A DNA stretch of 64,000 nucleotides, from positions 16,954,020 to 17,018,019 of the forward strand of contig NC_051138.1 in assembly GCF_014839805.1 (NCBI RefSeq), in the 5' to 3' direction. The notes beneath the pieces were generated by a model. That model did not search any database and was not told the DNA's origin. It saw only the letters and a program-made list of their open reading frames with translations. Positions 1 through 12,500 of this stretch are shown here, in pieces (positions within the stretch are counted from its first letter, which is position 1; each line of letters opens with the position of its first letter). The position numbers and the translations under genes are program-made. The stretch comes from Manduca sexta (taxonomy: Eukaryota; Arthropoda; Insecta; Lepidoptera; Sphingidae).

Positions 1-483
1 GTCCGCGCGCGCCTCACGCGCTCCTTCCGCGCCATGATCATAGGCCTGCGCGTGCATTATAAGGTACGCCAATACTCACCGCCACGCCACGCCACGCCCG
101 TACTCACAACAAGTGTCTGTACGAGAGCGCGCTGGGCGGCCCGCACCGCCAGCTCGTCCGCGCGCGCCTCACGCGCTCCTTCCGCGCCATGATCATAGGC
201 CTGCGCGTGCATTATAAGGTACGCCAATACTCACCGCCACGCCACGCCACGCCACGCCACGCCACGCCACGCCACGCCACGCCACGCCACGCCACGCCAC
301 GCCACGCCACGCCACGCCACGCCACGCCACGCCACGCCACGCCACGCCACGCCACGCCACGCCACGCCACGCCCGTACTCACAACAAGTGTCTGTACGAG
401 AGCGCGCTGGGCGGCCCGCACCGCCAGCTGGTCCGCCGCCCTACTCACAACAAAAGTTTGGCATCAAAGCCTTCGCAATAGAG
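1..483 (+). repeat. Inverted copy of the end of the AREL1 exon array
   Basis: This stretch is the reverse complement of about 23936-24300. It holds one partial exon copy (1-63), one complete 108-bp copy (111-218), a long pentamer tract, a truncated copy (about 387-434) and the unique tail that follows it. Splice-donor-like GTACGCC follows each complete exon end. It stops at an N gap. Its pentamer tract has 27 units, the same number as in the copy near 24.1 kb. Either a very recent inverted duplication or a misplaced haplotype contig would explain it; the adjoining gap favours the second. Confidence 0.85.
236..370 (+). repeat. GCCAC pentamer satellite, 27 units
   Basis: Twenty-seven uninterrupted GCCAC units lie inside the inverted AREL1 array copy. 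The mirror tract at 24038-24172 has the same count. Long open frames across it on both strands are a by-product of a 5-bp repeat without stops. Confidence 0.95.
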
Positions 484-983
484 NNNNNNNNNNNNNNNNN
501 NNNNNNNNNNNNNNNNNNNNNNNNNNNNNNNNNNNNNNNNNNNNNNNNNNNNNNNNNNNNNNNNNNNNNNNNNNNNNNNNNNNNNNNNNNNNNNNNNNNN
601 NNNNNNNNNNNNNNNNNNNNNNNNNNNNNNNNNNNNNNNNNNNNNNNNNNNNNNNNNNNNNNNNNNNNNNNNNNNNNNNNNNNNNNNNNNNNNNNNNNNN
701 NNNNNNNNNNNNNNNNNNNNNNNNNNNNNNNNNNNNNNNNNNNNNNNNNNNNNNNNNNNNNNNNNNNNNNNNNNNNNNNNNNNNNNNNNNNNNNNNNNNN
801 NNNNNNNNNNNNNNNNNNNNNNNNNNNNNNNNNNNNNNNNNNNNNNNNNNNNNNNNNNNNNNNNNNNNNNNNNNNNNNNNNNNNNNNNNNNNNNNNNNNN
901 NNNNNNNNNNNNNNNNNNNNNNNNNNNNNNNNNNNNNNNNNNNNNNNNNNNNNNNNNNNNNNNNNNNNNNNNNNNNNNNNNNN
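484..983. other. Assembly gap (500 N)
   Basis: Exactly 500 N, the same length as the gap at 37283-37782, so this is a fixed-size scaffold gap of unknown true length. Open frames crossing it are meaningless. Confidence 0.99.
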
Positions 984-1152
984 GTTTTTTAATTTTCCTT
1001 AATTCTTAACGGAACGTCACATACAATAGTTAAATAGTTTTAACATGGCTCACCTTTTGAGGCAGATAAATGAGGACACGAATAACCTGAGACCTAGATC
1101 AAGTCTTTCCTAAGAGGTGTGACATTTGATTTGGGTTTCTAGGATAGTCAAG

Positions 1153-2275
1153 TGTAAAACGCTCTTTTTACAGTAAACATTATATTAGCAAAATAATTAC
1201 AGAATACAATTTTAGACATTCTTTTGACAACGTCCAGCCAGAGAATAATAATCGAATAGTCGCCGCGTGACATATCTTCTCTTCTGCCAGCCAGACCGCG
1301 CAGCCGAATACTTCCGGAAACGCCCGATGTGATCGGCGGGATAGCGGCGCGTAACATCGGCCATCCTGCAAAGTGAATACCGTAAGGTATTCACAAAAAT
1401 AAATTGAGAAAGTAGAACTGAATTGGGTACCTATATTTTAAACAAATAGGACCCAGCAACACAAATCAGAATGCTCATGGCTGCACACAGAACATGATCA
1501 GAATGCTCATGACTACAGACAATGAATGACAGAATATGTTCATGGTCACAGACAGAATATGATCAGAATGCTTATGGCTACGGAAAGAATATGATCAGAA
1601 TGGTCATGGCTACAGACAGAATATGATCAGAATGGTCATGGCTGCAGACAGAATATGATCAAAAGGCTCACGGCCACAGACAGATCAGATTAAATAAAAT
1701 AAACAGTTACTCATATTCGCATTGTCAGCCTGAAGTGTTGCGCCACGGATTTGACTTCACATGACTCAGTCATTCCTCTCTCCAATGATTTAGTTTCTAA
1801 GAAAACACCCTCTCCAGTGAGCCAAGCAGCAGGCATAACAAAGTTTTTGTTATGAATGTCGTGAATCGTAGTAATGTACAGACATCAATTCCATAGGCAT
1901 TCACAACATATTTACTTCAACAGACGTAGACGTTGCCATGGTAACTAAAAATCTGAAAATCTGGTAATTTTAATTTTGGCATTCAATGATTCATCACAGA
2001 TATTCCGATAGTTCTCTTCACATTCGAATTCAATGTAAATGCAAGTTATCATTTGTATAATCCACCTCTGAATGTAAAACGCTCTTTTTACAGTAAACAT
2101 TATATTAGCAAAATAATTACAGAATACAATTTTAGACATTCTTTTGACAACGTCCAGCCAGAGAATAATAATCGAATAGTCGCCGCGTGACATATCTTCT
2201 CTTCTGCCAGCCAGACCGCGCAGCCGAATACTTCCGGAAACGCCCGATGTGATCGGCTAGGATAGCGGCGTAACA
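1153..2275. mobile_element. TRIM-like small LTR element
   Basis: Two direct repeats of 204 bp (1153-1356) and 203 bp (2073-2275) are nearly identical, differing mainly in a few bases close to the 3' end. Both begin TG and end CA. The whole unit is flanked by the 4-bp direct repeat CAAG (1149-1152 and 2276-2279). The 716-bp interior has no coding capacity and contains a minisatellite. These traits fit a terminal-repeat retrotransposon in miniature, mobilised in trans. No convincing primer-binding site or polypurine tract was seen, so orientation and class remain inference. Confidence 0.65.
1465..1688. repeat. Minisatellite, about 31-33 bp unit
   Basis: About seven degenerate tandem units of the type ATGATCAGAATGCTCATGGC plus CTACAGACAGAAT. 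It lies in the interior of the TRIM-like element. Confidence 0.8.
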
Positions 2276-2279
2276 CAAG

Positions 2280-3650
2280 TTTGACTTGCTAATAATTGAA
2301 ATAACTCGATAAAATGTAACAAAATGCAGCAATATATATTTTTCTAAACTGGAAAATATACAACGGTATCGCTTTAAAGGGGTAATTAATCATCTGGTAA
2401 GGGAAGATTATTTGGTCGTTTGTTAAAGAACAGATTTGCTTGAAATTGGCCCCACTGATAAAATTTACTGGATTAACATAAGGGCCACTGTTTATCTTAG
2501 TAAGCTACACAATGTGTCTTATGTCCCAGGAACGCTTTGTAAACCGACTATATCTCTGATATCATCTCTGCATTTATTATGCACTCATTGTCCCTTTTAA
2601 TTGTAATTACGAACCATATTTGAATAATAAACATCTCTGCCTTACAAAACAGCAACATTACTTAAACACAGTACAAATTTTCATACACGAATGTACCCCA
2701 AATACAAATACCATTAAATTATAATCAATAAAAAAATACATACTCATACCAGTAAAGTAGTCAGTGGTCTAGGAAGAAATCGAGATCGTAAAATGAAATT
2801 ATAAGTTAGATTAAATAATTATTTACGCGGTGTATAAATTACGTTTTCTCTTGTCGTATCCCCGCCCTGGAGGACTCTGCTATCAAACTACATGAACTAC
2901 TGTTTGAACGTGCCCCACGTACGAATCTAGCCCACTTTCCCTATCCTGCAAAATGGATCACAAGAGTGCTCCACAGTGCTGAGTGATGTCAGTAATTAGA
3001 ATTACTGTAGAACTAGCAACAAATAATTCACACAAAAAATATCCTATAGTATTTGACCTTTTTATCTTATCAGTTTAATAAAAGCGACTGCGAACTAATA
3101 ATTAGTTTATACTTATTAATAACATGAATTATAATATTGCATTTGAAATTGCCATCATCATAGTAGATAATTGTATAAAACAATTGTTTTATCATTTATT
3201 ATTTATTTTATCCTTGTCGTAACTTCACCACTATGTGGTTCCATTCGTTTTTAAGTGCTTACTCGATTTCTCCTCATATCATAAGAACATATTTTTAAAA
3301 AAATACGAGTTCATTCTGACGTAGGATTTATATTCATACCTCAACCACGAGATCCCTCCACAGTCACAAAAAATGGTGTACGTTGTTCCTCACTTCATAG
3401 TGAGTGCATTTTAGTGACTTGACACATATAATATGTCGAATTGTACCCGGACCGGAGCCTCATCGCTGCTACCAGCTCCTGTCTGCTTAAAACACAATCA
3501 GCAATCCTTAGGAGATTGTAATGGCTCAAGTTGGATCGCACGGTATCAAATATTCCTTCTTAAATTGTCAATCGTTTCAATAGTTATCGTATGATAATAT
3601 TCGTAGCTCGTAGCCGCAATTTGGTGTCGTGTGTCTAGTCCAACAAGGTG
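2280..3650. other. Non-coding AT-rich stretch
   Basis: No credible gene seen. Frames are short and interrupted, composition is AT-rich, and no splice-flanked coding segment was recognised. Confidence 0.6.
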
Positions 3651-3654
3651 ATGC

Positions 3655-4150
3655 TATTTTATTTTTATTTTTTTTCGCCGGGAAAACGCATTATCGCTAC
3701 CGCAACTTGGAGGGTGAGTGGAATGGTTATGTTGTTTTCATCGGTCTTACGACCCAATATCGACGCTCGGGAGTATAACATCATCCGAGCGAGCATTGGA
3801 CCGAGTCCCAAACCCTGTATACCCTACACCGACATACCAACCAAAACCTGCGGTGGTCTTCTTCGGCGCATACGGGACGGCCCGGGGTATCTTGTTGCAA
3901 GATAGCTGCGCCGAACCGTCCTGCGCGATACCCTATTGCGGCACCTCTCCAATTGAGGGGCTAAAGCCCACACGCTAAAGGACCCCTTTGAAGTCTACGA
4001 CATCGGGAAACTACTACCCGCATTATCGTCCACCTCAGAGTCGCTGTGGTCGAGCGAGCAGCCCCACCGCTCGCCCGCGAGCTCTCTCTAAATATTAGTC
4101 GCCTCTTACGACAGACAGGGGATGCCATGGCGGAGTTGATCCTATATTAT
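3655..4150. mobile_element. Degenerate retroelement 3' fragment
   Basis: GC-richer than its surroundings. It ends with a GTCGCCTCTTACGAC-type phrase that I recognise as recurring at the 3' ends of lepidopteran non-LTR repeats. Short open frames here (3648-3978, +) have no recognisable domain and probably derive from the element. Family not assigned. Confidence 0.4.
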
Positions 4151-5370
4151 AAAGTAAAAATATTTTTGCTTTGCAGACACTAGGTTTTTAATTTGACTTA
4201 ATTTTTTCTTGATAAGGTTGGACTTTTTAATAAAAGTGAAAAAATAGATCCAGTTGAACCCAACACAAAATTATTATTTTCATTCTATTTGATTCTGAGG
4301 AACCATATGCTGGATCTTCGAAATCCAAGGTTCCATGCCAATGGAAAATACTGTTAGCACATCATTTTGCTGGAGGGAGCATCATAAAATCAATTTAAAA
4401 GATTAGGTTGAAATATTTGTAATTAACTTATTATATGTCCAATTTTAATTAATTTTCGTCATGTGTTATAAATAGCAAGTTAGTCATGCATTTCGTATAC
4501 ATACCGGCTTATATTGTTTATTAAAAATAAGTTGTACAGTTTGCTCAGTATCAGTTCGAAATAAACAAATCAGTTCAAGTTCATCCTCAGACGGAGGAGC
4601 ACTGTTCATTTATATTACTTGATACGAACATTTAATAAAAAAAAAAATAGTGCGTCAAAGAGATATTAAGTTATACTTAAAACTCTTATTTTCATCGATA
4701 TATAAGAATATACGTCAATAATTATTTCAATAATTTATCGAAATAAATAACTTCGACATATATTTGGTGCGGCGCTCAGCATGAGCGAAGTGTAGTGTTT
4801 TTGTTTAACAAAATATATTAATCAAACCTGTTTTAGTGACAGTTTTATTTCGGGAATGCTAGACAGTAATACTGTGTACAAGTTATTGTTGGAGCTGCAT
4901 TCGTTGGAGTGTCCCGGCAACGTGCCCGGAAATATCTTCAGTAAGTTATTCAAACATTTTTTCTTTCTTGTATTATTTCCTTTCGGAATTAAGAAGGACA
5001 TTATCACAATTATCAGATTTTAAATAAACGTTGGAAGAGCACAGAGTTTTCTTTCTTTCGTTGCCGCCTCTAGCGCGCCATAAAGGTAGACAACCAACAA
5101 AATTTTGTTATTGAACTAAGTATTAGTTAATACGTGCCCTCATACGTTATTCCATTATGCTCGCCATCCTGACACAGAAACTTTAAACTTTAAACGAACT
5201 TAAATGACGATACGACCTAACACGCTGGAGCATGTGCCTCGAGCGGGTCGAGGCGCCATCTTTAGTATTCACGTAGAACATGATTGCTTTTGATTGAAAG
5301 ATTCAGGTTAGTGACTGATCCAACTGATCGAATTGGATCGTTGAGAGTGTATTCGTTGGTTAAATTAAGA
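4151..5370. other. Upstream non-coding region of the Rel gene
   Basis: AT-rich. A 28-codon open segment with a good donor sits at 4856-4940, but it does not join the Rel frame (see rejected items). A promoter or 5' UTR exons may lie here or just downstream; none can be assigned without transcripts. Confidence 0.4.
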
Positions 5371-5770
5371 TCGGTGCCCAGGGCCGTAGCTAGACTTGAA
5401 TTTAAGGTAGCTGTGGTTACAGCTAGGGCGGAAGTAAAAATGTTACTAGATCTGATCTGGTCCATCGATTTTTGACTTTTTTGACTTGTGAACGTGAATG
5501 AGTTAGGTTAATACTTAGTAATTGTTAGGGTACCTAATATACAGATTGTAATAAAATTCCCTTAAATCTCGAAAGGGGATATTCCACCCATCAATACGAA
5601 TAAGTCTTACTATGGGACCAACTTCCAAATCATGAAATAAAAACCCACTGCTCCATATATTTTTTGATGGCGTAGTTGTGTATAATTTGAAGTAGATTAT
5701 TAAGGGCATTAGTATTTTAAGGTAGGGCATTGCCCCACAATGCCGCCCTAGCTACGGCCCTGTCGGTGCC
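5371..5770. mobile_element. hAT-type MITE with 8-bp target duplication
   Basis: Terminal inverted repeats CAGGGCCGTAGCTAG (5379-5393) and CTAGCTACGGCCCTG (5748-5762) bound a 384-bp element. The flanks carry TCGGTGCC at 5371-5378 and 5763-5770. An 8-bp duplication and CAGGG termini are hallmarks of hAT elements. No transposase frame is present, so it is non-autonomous. It sits about 0.8 kb upstream of the Rel start codon. Confidence 0.85.
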
Positions 5771-6587
5771 CTGAACCCGCTGCTCGATCCTAACTGCTCA
5801 TTTTCTTTCGACATTATTGTGAAGTGACGCCTGTATACTTTTGTATACGAAGTGCTAAATAAATAATTAGTGACATCATTATATCTGAGCATCTGCACTA
5901 TACTGTAATTATTGTTAGATAGTTGAGGAAAAAAAACTCTGATTATTTAACTGACGGTGCGACATAGATTACTGTGTCGTGCGTACACTATCTATTCGTT
6001 AAAAAATATAATATATAGCATAAAAAAAATATACAAACAGTTGATACTGTTTGTTTGCTTCAACTTAAGGCCATGTTGTTACTTAAATAAATGTTTTCAT
6101 TATTTTCCTCAAGCCGTAGTCATGATGCTTTTTGACAACCGTTAGCGCTAATAGAAAACAAACAAAAAACTGAATGAGAATTACACATGCTATCGATACG
6201 TCTATCGTTATTATGTCATTCCCATACATAAAAATAGCGTTACAGATTGTAGTAAGGCATCTTGGTTACAGCCTCTGGTATAGAAATGAATCAGCGGGAT
6301 GCATTTAGTATAATGACTACTAAGGAGGGACGTGTATACGTATATTAAACAATAGAAGGTCATAGTCGCCGTCGGCCGAGTTGCCGGTGACTAATGGACA
6401 GTGCTTAATATCTTATTTGGTGGTTGTCAACCCCCAACCGCTCCCTCAGCGCTTGTATGGCGAGTATTGCACTGTGTTCTGTCATTATTCACTCTGGTAC
6501 ATACAGGTTACCTCTCTACACCAGAATAATCCACATTGCAGCCATATCGCTCGTCTGTTGTTCGGCTGTGGGAGTCTTCCGTAAACG
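5771..6587. other. Non-coding 5' flank of the Rel gene
   Basis: Mostly AT-rich. A GC-richer patch at about 6370-6587 runs directly into the first coding exon and may be 5' UTR. A TAA lies in frame shortly before the chosen ATG, so the protein cannot extend upstream without splicing. Confidence 0.45.
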
Positions 6588-9500
6588 ATGGCTCTGTCAA
6601 GGCCGCGACAGCTGCAGACGAGGCCGCGCCTGATCATCACTGAGCAGCCAGCTAGTAGCAAGTTAAGGTAACGGCAATTGACATTATTTTTGTTAATATT
6701 GGCTCACTCTCCGACCCTTAAATAATATTTTAAACTACCAAAATATGATAAGGAATATTTTGGTAGTTTAAAATTTTCAAATAGATGTAAAATTGATTTT
6801 TTAAAGAATTTATTCGTATATCTTTCTATATTCCTACCTAACTCGTGTACAATACCAGAGGATTTATGCGGTAGTACGTTATACGCGAAAGTCGGCTTAA
6901 GAAATGTAGTAGCATTTATTTCCGCCCCCATGTTGCATAACGGGGGTATGCAGAGCCATGCAATTTAATCGTTGAATATCATTCCGTTGTAAACAATATC
7001 TTGGCATGAATTTAAGATGCATCAATTGTAAGAACACACTCGCAACTATGTTTTTGCACGTACGTGGTTGAGAGAGAACGCTGAGTCACACCATGCCTCC
7101 CATATAAAAGCGTTGTACACCTTCATTAAAACAGGTTATACTGTTTGTTACAACGAAGCTTTAAAATATTAACTTATTTTCTTCTCTGGAGTTTAAATTT
7201 ATCAAGAATCCTCAAGCTAGAGTTCTAACTACAATAGCAACAACGAGCTCACAGCAAATATATTTTTGTTAATTGACTTTGTGGAGAAATATTTCCCGCT
7301 GTCCACTTCGATATCCAATTTTCCTCTGTTTAATTACATCATGCGGTATTGTTTTACAGATTCCGATATTCAAGCGAAGGCATGTCAGGGTCGATTCTCG
7401 GCGCGTTGAGCAGGCCAGAGAATCCCACCTTCCCAACCATCAAAATATTGGGCTATACAGGCTTCGTGCGCATCATAGTGTCATGTGTCACCAAGGATGA
7501 GCCTTACAGGTAAATTATAGAAAAGGTATAAAAAATATAAATATTATGTATTAACAACATTCATAATAGATTTGTGACCAAAAACTTTCGTCCAATTCCA
7601 ATTTGTCTCCGTCGTCAATTACAATACAAACTACATCAGTTTTTTGTTCATGAGATAAAATTTAAAGCCACGTCGTTGTTATCTCAGCTACCTGGGAGTA
7701 AGCTTCGAGACTCTCCATGAATAATAATACTTAGTAACTAGACACCATACACAGAATTTAAATTGTAAAAACTTCATTCCGCTATCATTCTATTGTTTCC
7801 TAGACCGCACCCACACAAATTGGTCGGCCGTGAGCACTGCCACGACGGCGTGTTCATCGTCTGCACAGAGATCACCGATGAGAACAACGAGTACCAGTTC
7901 CGCAACCTCGGCATCCAGTGCGTGAAACGATGTGAGGTCGACGAGGCGCTATGCATCAGAGAAGCGATGGAAATCGACCCTTTCAGTAGTAAGTTCTTCT
8001 AACATGTTGGGAGAATTAGTTTTCTTTTGTATATATTGTATACCTACCACTGAATGATGACAATGCTAAGGCAGCACCAAGAATCGAAGACAAAGGCAAC
8101 ACTATAGAATTGCGTAATGCGTAGATAATGAATTACATTGAATATTTATTACAATTACACTTGTTACGACATAACTCAACTTCAACCCTCTACGGGAATG
8201 TCTACGGGTTACTAATACATCGAGGTGCTACGAGCCTATACGTAGTTCAATGCTACAATTGGCGTAGCGCTGTTCAATTTGAAAATTGTATATAAGTGCT
8301 TCTTTGTAAAATAAATTTGAAGTAACTATATAAATAACAGCATTTCAAGTTACTGAAATAAAAGTTTACTGATATAATTATTTACATAAACATTTTACAA
8401 AATTCTTGATTTAGGCTTTGCACGTATCCATGTGAACTACACATAATAATTGTTCCGGTTTGACGTATCGCAAGACTGATAATTTTTTATAGATAATTTT
8501 TCAATGTCAATGTGGACCTTGTGTTGAGCCGCGATAGCCTAGTTGGGTGTGGAACGGACTGCTAAGACCAATATCCGCAGGTTCAAATCCCAAGGGCACA
8601 CACCTCTGACTTTTCTAAAAATCATGTGTGTATTCTTTGTGAATTTATCGTTCGCTTTAACGGTGAAGGAAAACATCGTGAGGAAACCTGCATATCTGAG
8701 AAGTTCTCTATAGGAATTTCGAAGGTGTGTTAAGTCTACCAATCCGCACTAGGCCAGCGTGGTGGACTAAGGCCTAATCCCTCTCAGTAGTAGAGGAGGC
8801 CCGTGCTCAGCAGTGGGCAAGTATATAATACAGGGCTGATATTATTATAATGTGGACCTTAAGTACATGTGTAATGAGACGAACAAATTACCCACCAGAA
8901 GCGACACATCTACCCATAAACTGTAGCCCCACAATCCACATCCAGTATATTGTATTACCATGCATGGTGCTGCTACCCACTACCACAGGATCTATAAAAC
9001 ATGACTTCATATCATTGTAACGTCTGCAGCCGGCTTCAGTCATCGCAAAAAACAGCAATGCATCGACATGAGCGCAATAAGGCTGGCGATCCAAGTGCAC
9101 CCGATGTATCCCAGCGGCTCAATGCTCAAATTTCGGCCAGTGGTGTCCCACGTCATACACGACAAAAAGAATGCGGGCGAGTTGCACATCAGCTACCCGA
9201 GCCATTGCAGCGGGCCCGCGTGCGGCGGTATACAGGTCACAGTGTTGAGTGAGAAGGTTAGTGATGAAAACAAAAGTTTTGATTAAAGCTTAAACTTATT
9301 TCTACAAAGTCAACAGAACCGCTTAGTTTGCCTCTTTACCGTTCAAACAATTAACAGAATATGCTATATACCCTTCATCGATAAATTGACTATACAACGC
9401 TAAAATATTTTTTCATTACGAATCACTAGTTCCTGAGATTAGGGATTAAGAACAAACAAACTATTCAGCTGTATATAATAGTATAGATTATAACAACTAT

Positions 9501-12500
9501 TTTAAAACCGCAAGCGCAAAAGAAACGCTTGATAATATTGCGCCAACAACGTAGCGTCGCTTACGTTTACGGACTGCATGCTGCAGAGTAATGGATCTAA
9601 TCAGTACAGAAGTGCTAATGTTCAGCGAGAGATCAAATGAAGTGCGCACATCGCGTCAGTGGACAGATTATAAATTAATTTAACAAAACATTGAAATTCT
9701 ATATACAATTTTAACAATTGTCATAAGGAGTGTAGGCGTTGAATGGCCACCCGTCTGTCGCCCACGCTCAGCTATCAGGAAGCTGGCTCATATTCCAAAA
9801 GTGTAATTATGTACTGGCGCTAATATTTTTCTGGTGTTTCAGGTAATTCGCAAAAACATTGTGGTGGTGTTCTACCAGGATGACGAGCAGATGTGGTGGG
9901 AGCAGGAAGCGAGCATCAAGCGTGTACACAAGCAAGTCACGATATTGTTCAACACACCGCCCTACGTGTACCCCAACATTACCAATAAAGTCAAAGTGAG
10001 TGTCAGTGTGGACGAGCTAAGTACCTCGTATGGACATAAGGCAATCCCTCGAATTAATCTAAGAGCATTTCTCATGTTGTAGGTTCACTTCCAGCTGAGA
10101 AGGCTGTCGGACGGAGCTGTAAGCAACTCGCTGCCCTACATTTACCACCCCAACTATGAAGGTACGGTATCAGAAATCTTATAACGCACTACCTGATAAT
10201 TCGGTTATGACTCCCATACAGCATACTCACTGTTTGATGCCCTTTGTAGTTTACACCTCATTTAGAAACTCCTGTGCCATTGTTTAACTCTCATAAGACA
10301 AAATACTACCAACATTAGAAACTGAGGCATACGGTATTGGACCTAGTCTTTTCAGAATATTTAATAAAGTATTTGCTTGAAGTAACGGTTCACTACATCT
10401 GGAAGTATTGAGATGTTTTACTTAGATGCTTACTCAACAATGAAAAAACAAGACAAAATCGACTATAATTTATAATTTTCATAAAAATACGCTTCTTACT
10501 AAACATACACTAAATATATAAACAATTCTCATTATACTATTTGTGAAATATTTAAATATTGAAAAACGCTAAACAAATGATGTACTTTGGTTTAAAACAA
10601 CTTATTACTTACCTAAGCTTAATATTCTTCAACATATTTTTTTCTTTTACAAGGGAATGACGCGACGACTACGTAGCACGCCTTATGGTGAGCGTTTCCC
10701 CTTAAACATATTGTGCAACTCCACCTAGCAGTCTTCAGCCTGGCTTAGATTACGACCCCGTACCCCGTACACTCAGTTTACAGACCGAGTGTCTTTTGTA
10801 AATACTGGTGTTTCTTATAGGGACATTTAGTGACATCCTCATTCAAACATTGACATTCGGTGTATGCACTGTGTGTAGGTACGGTGTATAGTGTCGTAGT
10901 CTAAACAATAAACATAACTTTGTCACTTTTAAATGCGATTGTACCCAATATTTTCAACGGGCTTGAAGTTGATTATCCTCTTTATACTAAAAATAATGGC
11001 TGCCAACTCATGACTATCTTCAACTTAATCAACAGGATTAGGGAAAGCTATCTGTACAGGTTCAGTGTATCATAGAAAGCTAACAAACGATTATTAATGC
11101 GGTGATGGCTGATACATTATAATTTTTATGTTCCAGTGCCAACATACATAGACAGTAAAATAAGGAAGCCTCTCAAATCCACATCGATCGGATCATTTTG
11201 CGAACAAAATAGTCAGTATGCTCATAGTAAGTGTGATTTCAGATTCATTGGTGTAACATATGATAAAGATTATATTATATTTTTATTTTATTAGTACATC
11301 AAAAAACAGAAAAGAAAACTATCCCCTTAGAGGGTGAAAAAAACACGAAACGAGAATACGTGTCGTTTCGTTGTGATTGTTAAGAAACAGGTGACTCACG
11401 CGTTCGTTTCTCGACCAATCACAATCATGACTATTAAACGACACGGATCTTCGCTTCGTGTTTGTTATAAAACTTCTACGGAAGACAGAACAATTTAACA
11501 AATCTTTGAAAGTGTCAGTACTATCCAGTTTAGAAGACTCCTACATATAAGATCTAGTTATAATATCAAATTAAATGGACTCAACTAATCGTGTCATAAA
11601 ATACGTTAGTATTTCTGATTTAGGGCACAATATGTTTTGCACAAAAAACGTTTGTGCCTGATATGGTGGTGGGTTTAGGTACCTACTTCATCATTTCGTG
11701 GGATGGAAATAGCTTTATGTTATATGTTTGTTACTTATTTCAGCAATACAGTAACTCATATAATTTCAGGTATAACTCGTCCGCAACATTCAAGCACGTC
11801 GCCGCTATTTCATCCGTTTTCACACGCGGATGAAGTGAGTAATAATGAAATAAAATAATTCATTTCAATAATTAAATCAAAATCAATTTCTGATGTTAAT
11901 CAGAGATTTTGCGAGCTTATTCTTTAGAATTTAACTTGATATTAATTAGTTTATAGAAAGATACTCCCATGAATACAATTACTTATCAAAATTTCATTTT
12001 TATTTCGTTCTCAGGCAAACAGAGCGACGAGCGTGGAGCACCCTCACCGCAGGTTCATGCCGTGCAGTACTGTGTCACCGACAGCGCATCCAATGCACGG
12101 CCATGCGTTATTCGAAGGTACAATGTACAATGCTATGTCGCCGTTAGGACGCCCAATACACAGCACTGCAACATTGGTGGATTTCTCAATGAATAGTGCT
12201 GCGTCTTCGACAGCGCATCTATTGAACCGCGCTCCATCATCCTTGGATACAGTGTACAGTGCTGTATCGCCGCCCGGACCCTCAGTAGACAGCACTGCGA
12301 CATTGGTGGATATATCACTGAACAGTGCTGCGTCTTCAACAGCGCATCTAATGAACCGCGGTCCGTCATCCGTGGATACAGTGTATAGTGTTGTGTCGCC
12401 GCCCGGACACTCAGTAGACAGCACTGCGACATTGGTGGATATATCACTGAACAGTGCTGCGTCTTCAACAGCGCATCTAATGAACCGCGGTCCGTCATCC

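Noticed and set aside
189..1002. Open frames across the pentamer tract and N gap
   Set aside because: Produced by a 5-bp repeat lacking stops plus translated N.
4856..4940. 28-codon segment starting MLDSNTVYKLLLELHSLECP with a good donor, as a first Rel exon
   Set aside because: Its phase does not join exon 6588-6667 or 7360-7509, and the Rel ATG has an in-frame stop just upstream. It could be 5' UTR at most.
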